Part shown: positions 1 to 6,597 of the stretch, piece by piece
How positions within the stretch are numbered: the first letter of the stretch is position 1
Layout: each line of letters opens with the position of its first letter
Assembly: GCA_964449295.1 (NCBI GenBank)
Contig: CAYUZN010000061.1
Span: 1 to 11,400, forward strand
Direction: 5' to 3'
Origin: CANJJB01 sp964449295
GTDB taxonomy: Bacteria; Chlamydiota; Chlamydiia; Chlamydiales; Rhabdochlamydiaceae
Length of the DNA: 11,400 nt
Program-made: the position numbers and the translations under genes
Notes under the pieces: model-generated
What the model was told of the DNA's origin: nothing
Database searches by the model: none
What the model saw: only the letters and a program-made list of their open reading frames with translations

Positions 1-1163
1 CCTGCCAGAGTGATGCGATTCATCGCCCCTTCTAAATAATCTTGGGTAGGTTTCCCCTGGCGTATGCCTGGAATAAAAGCGCCATTTTTTTTCATATCGG
101 AGGCAATCTGTTCAGGATGAAATTGTGTTGCTGTCCAAAAGTAAGTAAAAAATACAATTAACAGAACATAAAAAAAAGTATATACCCAGTTGCCTGGCGA
201 GAGCATACTGGCAAATTGTCCTACCCAATTTCCTCTACCTACGAATTGAGCCAGAGTTGCTGGAAACATCAATAATGAGGAGGCAAAAATAACGGGTATG
301 ACACCTGCATAATTAATTTTTAAAGGAATATAGGCCTTTCCTTCCTGCCCTTCTTGTTTGCCAACATCTCGTCTTGCATACTCAAGAGGGATACGTCTTT
401 GACCTTGAATAATCAAAATAGTGCCTACAATAATAAGCACAAAAACCGAGCTGAGAATTACAAGTGAAGAAAAGGTCAGTTGCCCAGGTTCTTGGGAATC
501 TAAGTTTAACTGGCGTAAAACAGAGCCTAATGTTGTGGGTAGTGATGATAAAATACCGATTGTAATGATTAAGCTAATTCCATTTCCAATCCCTTTTTCA
601 GAAATTTGCTCTCCTATCCACATGAGGAGCATGGTGCCTGCTGTCATTGTACACATGACAATCATATAAAAGAGCCAAGGGATTCCAAAAATCTGAACTT
701 CCATGAGCTCAGGAACAATAATGCCCGGAGAGCCAGCATTCATTTGAACGGCATACTTTCCAAAAAGGGCTGCTTGAAAAAATGCAATACCCACTGTGAG
801 AATACGGGTCCACTTACCCATTTTTCGCTTGCCAATATCAGGTGTCTCTTTCACTTCTCTTTGAAAAGAAGGAGACAGCGCCATAATCAGCTGCATAATA
901 ATGGAAGATGTGATGTAGGGCATAACGCCAAGAGCGACAATCGTCATCTGAGCAAATGCCCCACCTGAAAAAATATCCATCAATTGGAAGAGGTTTTGAG
1001 TTCCTCCTGTTGAAGAACGAAAGATTTGAAGAGCCATCTCTCCATTAATTCCTGGAACAGGAATATGTGATCCAATTCTGCAAATCATGAGCAAAATGAG
1101 TGTGAAAATAATCTTTGCCCTCAGTTCGGGGACAGAGAAAATACGCTTGGCTCCTTCAATCAT
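1..1163 (-). CDS. secY: SecY, protein translocase channel subunit (partial, C-terminus off the window)
   Basis: SecY forms the membrane channel of the Sec translocon (with SecE/SecG and SecA), through which most secreted and membrane proteins pass. I translated 387 residues from the ATG at 1163 to the window edge; the family is about 440-460 residues, so roughly the last 70 and two membrane segments are missing. Visible marks are the plug region with DIFSGGAF near residue 63, GEQISEKGIGNGIS at 184-197, NYAGVIPVIFASSLL near 284-298 and the cytoplasmic loop GAFIPGIRQGKPT at 361-373. About eight hydrophobic segments can be seen. It follows rplO after 12 bases, the usual end of the spc cluster. 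No clear Shine-Dalgarno precedes the ATG, so translation may depend on ribosomes finishing rplO. Identity is certain. Confidence 0.98.
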   Translation of the reverse strand, partial: MIEGAKRIFSVPELRAKIIFTLILLMICRIGSHIPVPGINGEMALQIFRSSTGGTQNLFQLMDIFSGGAFAQMTIVALGVMPYITSSIIMQLIMALSPSFQREVKETPDIGKRKMGKWTRILTVGIAFFQAALFGKYAVQMNAGSPGIIVPELMEVQIFGIPWLFYMIVMCTMTAGTMLLMWIGEQISEKGIGNGISLIITIGILSSLPTTLGSVLRQLNLDSQEPGQLTFSSLVILSSVFVLIIVGTILIIQGQRRIPLEYARRDVGKQEGQEGKAYIPLKINYAGVIPVIFASSLLMFPATLAQFVGRGNWVGQFASMLSPGNWVYTFFYVLLIVFFTYFWTATQFHPEQIASDMKKNGAFIPGIRQGKPTQDYLEGAMNRITLA

Positions 1164-1175
1164 GATTATCTGCTG

Positions 1176-1643
1176 TTAAGAAACAGTTTTAGAAATTTTC
1201 TTATAAGAAATCCCAGCTTTTTCAAGCTTAGATTCAGCCTCTTTAGAAAAAGCATGCGCTTCAACTGTCACTTTCTTTGTGACATCTCCACCGGAAAGAA
1301 CTTTCAATCCACCGCCAGGAGCTCTAGGAGCGTATCCTTTTTCTCTCAATGTAGCCAAATTAACGACATCTCCATCTTGATAGAGTTGTTCGATTAAAGA
1401 AAGATTAATTGCATAGACATCGCTTGTGAATCTGCCATTTGCAAATCCTCTAATAGGTAATTTTCGATAAAGAGGAAGTTGTCCACCTTCATATCCAAAG
1501 CGTCTTTTGTAACCTCTACGAGACCCATCTCCTTTAGACCCACGGCAACAAGTTTTTCCTCGTCTCGAACCAAGACCTCTTCCGACGCGTTGAACTTTCT
1601 TTTTTGGTCTGTGTGTATTAGCAAGATTAGATAATAAAATCAT
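1176..1643 (-). CDS. rplO: 50S ribosomal protein L15
   Basis: L15 is a late-assembly protein of the large subunit that binds 23S rRNA with a long basic N-terminal extension. The 155-residue product has the expected layout. A basic, glycine-rich N-terminal half carries VGRGLGSRRGKTCCRGSKG (about residues 20-38), then RFGYEGGQLPLYRKLPIRGF (48-67), then a compact C-terminal domain with GGGLKVLSGG (about 110-119). Length is in the normal range of 144-160. The ATG overlaps the rpsE stop codon by four bases (ATGA), so the two genes are translationally coupled. Most bacteria have rpmD (L30) between rpsE and rplO; there is no room for it here. The pair of adjacent cysteines at about 32-33 is slightly unusual. 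Confidence 0.98.
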   Translation of the reverse strand: MILLSNLANTHRPKKKVQRVGRGLGSRRGKTCCRGSKGDGSRRGYKRRFGYEGGQLPLYRKLPIRGFANGRFTSDVYAINLSLIEQLYQDGDVVNLATLREKGYAPRAPGGGLKVLSGGDVTKKVTVEAHAFSKEAESKLEKAGISYKKISKTVS

Positions 1644-2140
1644 GATAAACCTCTCGCGGCTAAGATCTTTTGACGATTTTTCAATGTGGCAAGGGCTTTT
1701 AATGTCGCTCTTGCTTGATTAAGCGGATTATTAGATCCAAAAAGTTTTGCAACGACATTTTTGACGCCACCAAGCTCAAGAATAGCACGCACTTTAGAGC
1801 CTGCAATCACACCTGTTCCTTCTTTAGCTGGTTTTAAAAGAACGGTTGATCCATCCCAGTCGACAGTCACTTCATGAGGAATCGTTGTTCCTTCCATTTC
1901 GAATGTCATCACATTTTTACGAGCAGCTTCACTCCCTTTTCGAATAGCATCAGAGACTTCATTGGCTTTAGCAAATCCAAATCCAACATGTCCTTGTCCA
2001 TCTCCCACGATAATCAATGCAGAGAAACTAAATTTACGTCCCCCTTTCACGACTTTGGAACATCGATTAATGTACAAGACTTTCTCTTCAAATTCTGTTC
2101 CAATCTCTTCTTGGCGTTGGCGCCGATTTTTTTGCTTCAT
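1640..2140 (-). CDS. rpsE: 30S ribosomal protein S5
   Basis: S5 sits near the mRNA entry side of the small subunit and contributes to decoding accuracy. The N-terminal double-stranded-RNA-binding fold is seen as INRCSKVVKGGRKFSFSALIIVGDGQGHVGFGFAKA, summarised here by its key parts: KVVKGGR, then GDGQGHVGFGFAKANEV. The C-terminal domain has GTGVIAGSKVRAILELGGV and NPLNQARATLKAL. I chose the ATG at 2140 (166 residues). The AGAGG ribosome-binding site at 2147-2151 touches an alternative ATG at 2146 directly, which leaves no spacing, but lies six bases before the ATG at 2140. The rplR stop codon is part of the same ribosome-binding site. The 3' end overlaps rplO by four bases. Confidence 0.97.
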   Translation of the reverse strand: MKQKNRRQRQEEIGTEFEEKVLYINRCSKVVKGGRKFSFSALIIVGDGQGHVGFGFAKANEVSDAIRKGSEAARKNVMTFEMEGTTIPHEVTVDWDGSTVLLKPAKEGTGVIAGSKVRAILELGGVKNVVAKLFGSNNPLNQARATLKALATLKNRQKILAARGLS

Positions 2141-2149
2141 TAACATCCT

Positions 2150-2518
2150 CTAAAATTGTAATCCGTTCTCTCGAGCTGCATTAGCAAGCTCTGCAATCAC
2201 TCCATGAAATTTATTATAGCCTCTGTCAAAGACAACGGCTTTAATATCTTTAGCTTTAGCAAGCTCTGCAATCTTCATTCCAATTTGCTTAGCAGCTTTT
2301 TTTGATTTGCCAAGCTTTTGCTTGCGAAACTCTTTTGAGAGTGTACTTGCGCTAGCAAGCGTGATCGATTGATCATCATCGATGAGTTGCACAGCAATGT
2401 GCTGATTTGATTTGAGCACACTCAAACGAGGTTTAGCTTGTGTCCCTCGTAAGTGCTTACGTACACGTATAGCTCTATTGATTCTTTTACGAGTTTTATT
2501 AAGTAGAGAACTTTCCAT
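2150..2518 (-). CDS. rplR: 50S ribosomal protein L18
   Basis: L18 binds 5S rRNA together with L5 and helps dock the 5S particle in the central protuberance. The 122-residue product has the normal length. It has a very basic start (KTRKRINRAIRVRKHLRGT), then KPRLSVLKSNQHIAVQLIDD, and ends with the family-typical VFDRGYNKFHGVIAELANAARENGL (residues about 97-121, key residues FDRGYxxHG-like and AAREnGL). It starts seven bases after the rplF stop. The nearest Shine-Dalgarno-like element is a weak GGA that overlaps the end of rplF, so coupling to rplF is likely. The order rplF-rplR-rpsE is the standard spc order. Confidence 0.97.
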   Translation of the reverse strand: MESSLLNKTRKRINRAIRVRKHLRGTQAKPRLSVLKSNQHIAVQLIDDDQSITLASASTLSKEFRKQKLGKSKKAAKQIGMKIAELAKAKDIKAVVFDRGYNKFHGVIAELANAARENGLQF

Positions 2519-2525
2519 AATTTAT

Positions 2526-3080
2526 TTATCCAGCTGCTGTTTTTGATTTAGCTGCCTTACCAGCTTTTTTACGAACATATTCATTTTCATAGCGAATACC
2601 CTTACCTTTGTAGGGTTCTGGCGGCTTCACAGCTCGAATGGTAGCTGCTACTTGCCCAACTATTTGTTTGTTTGTGCCAGAAATCACAATGCTGACGCTT
2701 TTATCGACCGTTACTTGAACCGTATTGGGAATAGAAATTTTTGTTGGATGAGAGTTACCAACTTGCAAATCAAGGATTTGACCTTGCAAAGCGGCTCTAT
2801 ATCCCACACCGATCATCGAGAGTTTCTTTTCAAATCCTTTTGAAACCCCTATCACCATGTTATTTAAAGTCGCTCGATATAGACCTGCTGTAGGTTTTGG
2901 CATCTCTACTTTTTCATCGCATTCAACATGTGCAAATTCACCTGCAACTTTGACAGAAATTCCTTTTTCTAAAGGATAAGTTAAAGTTCCTTTAGGACCT
3001 TTGACATGTATTTGATTTCCGTCTACTTTAATTTCGACTCCTTTAGGGAGTGGGATTGGCATTTTAGCTAATCGTGACAT
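2526..3080 (-). CDS. rplF: 50S ribosomal protein L6
   Basis: L6 lies near the factor-binding site of the large subunit, next to the sarcin-ricin loop. The 184-residue protein has the typical N-terminal line MSRLAKMPIPLPKGVEIKV and the KGPKGTL motif (about 29-35). Two repeated alpha/beta domains follow, and the C-terminal signature PPEPYKGKGIRYENEYVRKK lies near 153-172. Length matches the family (about 177-184). The TGAGGT sequence formed at the rpsH stop serves as ribosome-binding site; the gap to rpsH is 11 bases. The tail is lysine/alanine-rich (KKAGKAAKSKTAAG), a common kind of disordered basic end. Confidence 0.98.
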   Translation of the reverse strand: MSRLAKMPIPLPKGVEIKVDGNQIHVKGPKGTLTYPLEKGISVKVAGEFAHVECDEKVEMPKPTAGLYRATLNNMVIGVSKGFEKKLSMIGVGYRAALQGQILDLQVGNSHPTKISIPNTVQVTVDKSVSIVISGTNKQIVGQVAATIRAVKPPEPYKGKGIRYENEYVRKKAGKAAKSKTAAG

Positions 3081-3091
3081 AATTTTTTACC

Positions 3092-3484
3092 TCACCATAC
3101 ACAACATAAAAATTCGCCGCCTAAGTTTTCTTTGCGCGCTGTTTCACCATCGATAATTCCTTTGGAAGTTGAGAGAATCACTGTTCCCATTCCCCCTTGA
3201 ATGCGTGGAATAGCACCCATAGATATGTAACGTCTTAGACCTGGAGACGAAACACGTTTCAAACCTTGTAAAACAGGTTCTCTACCTTGTGCATATTTTA
3301 AAAAGATGCGCATTTTTCCTTTTTCTTTATCAACGAGAACACGTTCAATGTATCCTTGAGCTTCTAGAACTTTAATAATATTCACTTTAACTTTACTAAT
3401 ATAAACATCAACAAAACGACGACGAGCTAGCACTCCATTACGCAATCTTGTCAGCAAATCTGCAATTGTATCACTTTGAGCCAT
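3092..3484 (-). CDS. rpsH: 30S ribosomal protein S8
   Basis: S8 is a primary 16S rRNA binder that organises the central domain of the small subunit. In E. coli it also represses the spc operon by binding its mRNA at rplE. The 130-residue product shows DTIADLLTRLRNG at residues 5-17, RVSSPGLRRYISMGAIPRIQGG in the middle, and the C-terminal signature GTVILSTSKGIIDGETARKE, then GGEFLCCVW. The ATG lies inside the end of rplE (14-base overlap). A G-rich AAGGGGGG element about eight bases upstream can serve as ribosome-binding site. rpsN (S14), which usually precedes this gene, is absent. Whether S8 feeds back on this mRNA cannot be judged from the sequence. Confidence 0.98.
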   Translation of the reverse strand: MAQSDTIADLLTRLRNGVLARRRFVDVYISKVKVNIIKVLEAQGYIERVLVDKEKGKMRIFLKYAQGREPVLQGLKRVSSPGLRRYISMGAIPRIQGGMGTVILSTSKGIIDGETARKENLGGEFLCCVW

Positions 3485-4040
3485 GAGCTGTGCCCCCCTT
3501 CTCTGGATTTTTAAATGGGAATCCTAACATTTTTAAAAGTTCAACACACTCTGCGTCTGTCTGTGCCGAGGTTACAAATGTAATATTCATACCTTGTGTT
3601 CTCTTCACTTCATCTAAGTTGATTTCTGGAAACACTTGTTGATCTTCTAATCCAATTGAATATGAACCTCTGCCATCACACTTAATAGGAAATCCTCTAA
3701 AGTCTTTGATACGAGGAGAGACGATATTGCAAAAACGGTCTAAAAAATCATACATTCTGTAACGGCGCAGTGTGACTTTAAGACCAATCACCTGCCCTTT
3801 ACGCGATTTAAAATTAGCAATCGCTTTCTTTGTTTTAGTCACAACAGGCTTTTGCCCAGAGAGCATAGCGAGTTCTTTTTGGCAAGCTTGGACAGCATTT
3901 TTATCTTTGACCGCTTCAGCAAGTCCCATGCTAATAACTATCTTCTTTAGCTGAGGAATTAACATCACGTTTTTATAACCAAACTTTTCCATGAGAGCTG
4001 GTTTCACTGTCTCTCGATACTGTTTTAACATTCTGGACAT
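3471..4040 (-). CDS. rplE: 50S ribosomal protein L5
   Basis: L5 binds 5S rRNA and contacts the P-site tRNA and the small subunit through bridge B1b. Visible landmarks in the 189-residue product are LKKIVISMGLAEAV (about 31-44), the TKTKKAIANFKSRKGQVIGLKVTLR stretch (key residues KAIAnFKsRKGqxIGlKVTLR, about 69-93), RMYDFLDR, and the C-terminal FPEINLDEV and LLKMLGFPF. Most family members stop about ten residues earlier, just after the GFPF motif. Here a short glycine-rich tail (NPEKGGTAHGSK) runs into rpsH, giving a 14-base overlap. An AGGA ribosome-binding site lies at the very end of rplX, one base before this gene's start region. Confidence 0.98.
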   Translation of the reverse strand: MSRMLKQYRETVKPALMEKFGYKNVMLIPQLKKIVISMGLAEAVKDKNAVQACQKELAMLSGQKPVVTKTKKAIANFKSRKGQVIGLKVTLRRYRMYDFLDRFCNIVSPRIKDFRGFPIKCDGRGSYSIGLEDQQVFPEINLDEVKRTQGMNITFVTSAQTDAECVELLKMLGFPFKNPEKGGTAHGSK

Positions 4041-4041
4041 A

Positions 4042-4374
4042 TCATTTTCCTGTTTTTCTAACTGAACGAAGAACCACTTCTTTCTTATTTTGGAGATAGT
4101 AGAGTTCTTTTTCTCCTTTTATAACTCTAGAACGAACTCTAATAGGTTTGTCTTGATCATCACAGAGCCTGACATTAGAAATATGGATTGGCACTTCAAT
4201 CTCTACAATCGTAGGTCTTTGCGCTTTTTCAGTACGACGAGCGTGTTTTTTATGAATATTAACGCCTTGGATAACAACTCTGTTATCTTTTTTGCGTAAG
4301 ACCACTCCCGTCCTGCCTTTTTCATTTCCTGCAACGACGACAACTTTATCGCCTTTTCTCATCCACTTGCTCAT
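4042..4374 (-). CDS. rplX: 50S ribosomal protein L24
   Basis: L24 is one of the first proteins to bind 23S rRNA and starts large-subunit assembly near the exit tunnel. The 110-residue protein opens with a KOW motif, seen as KGDKVVVVAGNEKGRTGVVL (residues about 7-26). It continues with VVIQGVNIHKKHARRTEKAQ and EVPIHISNVRLCD (about 60-72), all typical of L24. The ATG at 4374 has GAGG about nine bases upstream, at the end of rplN, which supports it over the internal ATG four codons later. Only one base separates it from the rplN stop. The lysine-rich C-terminus is not well conserved in the family. Confidence 0.97.
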   Translation of the reverse strand: MSKWMRKGDKVVVVAGNEKGRTGVVLRKKDNRVVIQGVNIHKKHARRTEKAQRPTIVEIEVPIHISNVRLCDDQDKPIRVRSRVIKGEKELYYLQNKKEVVLRSVRKTGK

Positions 4375-4375
4375 C

Positions 4376-4744
4376 TTAAATTACCTCAGGTGCAAGAGAA
4401 CTAATTTTGACAAAACCACCATCGCGTACTTCTCTTGCGATAGGTCCAAAAATTCGAGTTCCTCTTGGATTATCTTTTTCGTCCAAAATCACACAGCTAT
4501 TGTCATAAAAACGGAGCATTGAGCCATCGATTCTGCGGATATAACTCTTTGTCCGAACAATAACTGCTCTGACAACATCCCCTTTTTTAACAAGACCTTT
4601 TGGATCTGCTTCTTTAACGCTGCAAATGATGATATCACCAACATGTGCATATCTACGCTTAGAGCCTTTTAATACTTTAAAACACTTCACTCTTTTTGCG
4701 CCTGTATTATCGGCCACTTCTAATTCTGTTTCTTGTTGAATCAT
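4376..4744 (-). CDS. rplN: 50S ribosomal protein L14
   Basis: L14 sits at the subunit interface and forms bridges to 16S rRNA. The 122-residue protein has the near-universal start MIQQETELEVADNTGAKRV, the central GDIIICSVKEADPKGLVKKGDVV region (about 46-68, seen in parts) and the ending FGPIAREVRDGGFVKISSLAPEVI-like tail with key residues RIFGPIARE and LAPEV. The reading frame is open further upstream to a TTG at 4768. The ATG at 4744 gives the exact family length and overlaps the rpsQ stop in an ATGA arrangement, so I chose it. This is the first gene of the classical spc section; no gap or separate promoter is seen. Confidence 0.98.
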   Translation of the reverse strand: MIQQETELEVADNTGAKRVKCFKVLKGSKRRYAHVGDIIICSVKEADPKGLVKKGDVVRAVIVRTKSYIRRIDGSMLRFYDNSCVILDEKDNPRGTRIFGPIAREVRDGGFVKISSLAPEVI

Positions 4745-4995
4745 GCTACCACTCCAACAACGCGCCAACGTTTTAGTTTAGATAAAGGGCGAGTCTCTAC
4801 GATTTGCACCGTTTGTCCCACTTGAAGCTCAAGCCCTTCAACATGTGCATAATATTTCTTAGCACTGCGTATTACTTTGCCAAACTGTGGGTGTCTGAGT
4901 GTTCTTTCAACACGTACAGAAACGGTTTTTTGCATTTTATTAGAAACAACAACACCTTCTTTTACTTTACGACTGTTTCTTTCTTGATTTGTCAT
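4741..4995 (-). CDS. rpsQ: 30S ribosomal protein S17
   Basis: S17 is a primary binder of the 5' domain of 16S rRNA with an OB-fold. The 84-residue product has the family layout: KEGVVVSNKMQKTVSVRVER (about 12-31), HPQFGKVIRSAKKYYAHVE (about 35-53), and VGQTVQIVETRPLSKLKRWRVV-like ending, with key residues VxIxETRPLSKxKRW. The ATG overlaps the last codons of rpmC by four bases (ATGA), and its own stop overlaps the rplN start in the same way. It is therefore coupled on both sides. Confidence 0.98.
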   Translation of the reverse strand: MTNQERNSRKVKEGVVVSNKMQKTVSVRVERTLRHPQFGKVIRSAKKYYAHVEGLELQVGQTVQIVETRPLSKLKRWRVVGVVA

Positions 4996-5192
4996 ACGTC
5001 ATCTTCCTTTTGTCGCAATACAGTCATCACACGTGCTCTATCGCGCTTCTTTTCACGAAGAAGATGCGGTTTCTCTAGCTTGCGGGCTGTACTTAACTCA
5101 TTTTTAAGTTCATAAATTTCTTTAGAGAGATTGCCACATAAAGTGTTTAATTCTTCTTGCGATTGTTCTCTCAATTCCTTCGCTTTCAACAT
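4992..5192 (-). CDS. rpmC: 50S ribosomal protein L29
   Basis: L29 is a small two-helix protein at the tunnel exit of the large subunit and part of the docking platform for trigger factor and SRP. The 66-residue product shows the typical start MLKAKELREQSQEELN, a helical middle with LxxELfxLrxEL-like spacing (ISKEIYELKNEL-type segment, about 23-33) and the basic end REKKRDRARVMTVLRQKE (46-63). AGAGGG lies about seven bases before the ATG, within the last codons of rplP; the two genes are two bases apart. The protein is rich in lysine and glutamate, as expected for this family. Confidence 0.97.
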   Translation of the reverse strand: MLKAKELREQSQEELNTLCGNLSKEIYELKNELSTARKLEKPHLLREKKRDRARVMTVLRQKEDDV

Positions 5193-5194
5193 GA

Positions 5195-5614
5195 TTACAC
5201 CCTCTCTAATCGTTCAACAAATCTGGTTTTAATACCAAGTTTTGCAGCCGCTCTTCTCAAAGCATTTTGAGCAAGTTCCTTTGGAACACCACCCACTTCA
5301 AATAACACTCTTCCAGGACGTACTACTGCTACCCAATGATCTGGGTTTCCCTTTCCTTTTCCCATACGAGTTTCAGCTGGCTTCTTTGTCACAACTTTGT
5401 CGGGAAATATTCGAATCCAAACTTGTCCGCGTCTATTAAAATAACGTGTGATCGCAACACGGCATGCTTCAATTTGATGATTGGTCACAGCGCCTCTTTC
5501 TAAGGCTTGCATCCCAAACTCACCGAAATCGATAAAGGCGGCAGCCTTTGTTAGGCCAGTCTTGTGGCCTTTCATCATTTTTCGAAATTTTGTTCTTACA
5601 GGCATTAAGGCCAT
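5195..5614 (-). CDS. rplP: 50S ribosomal protein L16
   Basis: L16 lies close to the A-site tRNA elbow and is needed for peptidyl-transferase activity. The 139-residue protein has RTKFRKMMKGHKTG (about 7-20), FGEFGMQALERGAVTNHQIEACRVAI (seen in parts near 31-56), KPAETRMGKGKGNPDHWVAVV (77-97, key residues MGKGKGxPdxWVAvV) and RRAAAKLGIKTRFV near the end. AAGGAG, placed eight bases before the ATG at 5614 and inside the end of rpsC, supports this start over the ATG at 5605. The motifs closely match the chlamydial L16 I remember, which also carries two extra residues before the usual MPxRTKFRK start. Confidence 0.98.
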   Translation of the reverse strand: MALMPVRTKFRKMMKGHKTGLTKAAAFIDFGEFGMQALERGAVTNHQIEACRVAITRYFNRRGQVWIRIFPDKVVTKKPAETRMGKGKGNPDHWVAVVRPGRVLFEVGGVPKELAQNALRRAAAKLGIKTRFVERLERV

Positions 5615-5617
5615 AGT

Positions 5618-6247
5618 TTAAGCTCCTTCTTCCCCTTTATTAATCCATACTTTCACACCGATAGAGCCGTAAGTTGTCTCTGCTCTGCCCATGCCATAAT
5701 CGATATCAGCTCTCATAGTATGAAGAGGAACTCTGCCCTCTTTATACCATTCAGTTCGTGCAATCTCTGCACCTCCAATACGACCAGAAACCGATACTTT
5801 TATCCCTGCAGCTCCTGCATCCATTGAAGATTGTATAGCTTTCTTCATCACTCTACGAAAAGGCATCCGTCTTTCTAGTTGTTTGGCAATTCCATCTGCA
5901 ACTAATTTGGCATCTAAATCAGGTCTTTTAATTTCTTCAACTTCGATCCAAATATCTTTTCCCGTTAATTTTTTGAGCTCTTGTTTAAGCACCTCGATCT
6001 CAGAGCCTTTTTTTCCAATCACAAGACCTGGCTTGGCTGTGTGGATTGTGACTTCAATTTTCCCACTCATGCGCTTAATTGTGAGACAAGAGGTGCCTGA
6101 GCAAGCAGGTTTTGTCATTAAAAAGTCACGGATTTGTTTATCTTCTCCAATTTGATTGCCAAATTCTTGTTTATTGGCATACCAGAGCGACTTCCACTTT
6201 TTATTGATGATTAATCTAAAACCTGTTGGTGATGTCTTTTGTCCCAT
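5618..6247 (-). CDS. rpsC: 30S ribosomal protein S3
   Basis: S3 lines the mRNA entry tunnel and takes part in mRNA unwinding with S4 and S5. The 209-residue product starts MGQKTSPTGFRL, the typical S3 opening. It carries a KH domain with the GxxG loop in PGLVIGKKGSEIE (about 73-85). The C-terminal domain shows SGRIGGAEIARTEWYKEGRVPLHT (about 154-177, key residues SGRxxGaEiARtExxxxGrvPLhT) and ends with YGSIGVKVWINKGE. The ATG overlaps the rplV stop by one base (TAATG). Two cysteines (about residues 49 and 53) sit in the N-terminal domain, where many species have none. The tail is short compared with some family members. Confidence 0.98.
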   Translation of the reverse strand: MGQKTSPTGFRLIINKKWKSLWYANKQEFGNQIGEDKQIRDFLMTKPACSGTSCLTIKRMSGKIEVTIHTAKPGLVIGKKGSEIEVLKQELKKLTGKDIWIEVEEIKRPDLDAKLVADGIAKQLERRMPFRRVMKKAIQSSMDAGAAGIKVSVSGRIGGAEIARTEWYKEGRVPLHTMRADIDYGMGRAETTYGSIGVKVWINKGEEGA

Positions 6248-6591
6248 TAGCTTCCTTCCTGTGCTTCAACAATGACGGTAAAATGGCTGGTTCTTTTCAT
6301 AACTGGCACTCTGCCTCCACGAGATTTCGATTTAGCTCTCTTAAGTACTGGGCCTGCATCAACACGCACTTCTTTCACACGTAAATTTTGACGAGGAATA
6401 TTGAGCTGTGTCTCAGCATTAGCGACAGCACTCTGCAGCGTTTTTGTCAGCAAGCGTCCCCCTTTTAATTGAGAAAACGATAGCTGGATAAAGGCATCGT
6501 CCACTTTAAGTCCTCGAATAAGATCTGCGGCAAGGCGTGCTTTACGGGGAGGGATACGTAGATATTTAGTATGTGCTCTAGCAAATTGCAT
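6247..6591 (-). CDS. rplV: 50S ribosomal protein L22
   Basis: L22 lines the polypeptide exit tunnel with a long beta-hairpin, next to L4. The 114-residue product has RIPPRKARLAADLIRG (12-27), LQSAVANAETQ (about 52-62), the signature VDAGPVLKRAKSKSRGGRVPVMKRTSH, in key residues VdaGPxxKRxxxRxRGRaxxixKrtsH, and an ending HFTVIVEAQEGS. The tunnel hairpin (about residues 80-100) is present and of normal length. It lies six bases after rpsS, with an AGGA about ten bases before the ATG; the last codons overlap rpsC by one base. Confidence 0.98.
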   Translation of the reverse strand: MQFARAHTKYLRIPPRKARLAADLIRGLKVDDAFIQLSFSQLKGGRLLTKTLQSAVANAETQLNIPRQNLRVKEVRVDAGPVLKRAKSKSRGGRVPVMKRTSHFTVIVEAQEGS

Positions 6592-6597
6592 AGATGA

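Noticed and set aside
421..968. Two plus-strand open frames opposite secY
   Set aside because: They lie antisense to clearly conserved secY codons, have no ribosome-binding site and resemble no protein I know.
1394..1624. Second minus-strand frame inside rplO
   Set aside because: It overlaps the conserved L15 frame completely, depends on a non-ATG start and shows no family motif.
4745..4768. Upstream extension of rplN to a TTG
   Set aside because: It adds eight residues before the universal L14 start MIQ and overlaps rpsQ by 28 bases; the ATG at 4744 gives the exact family length.
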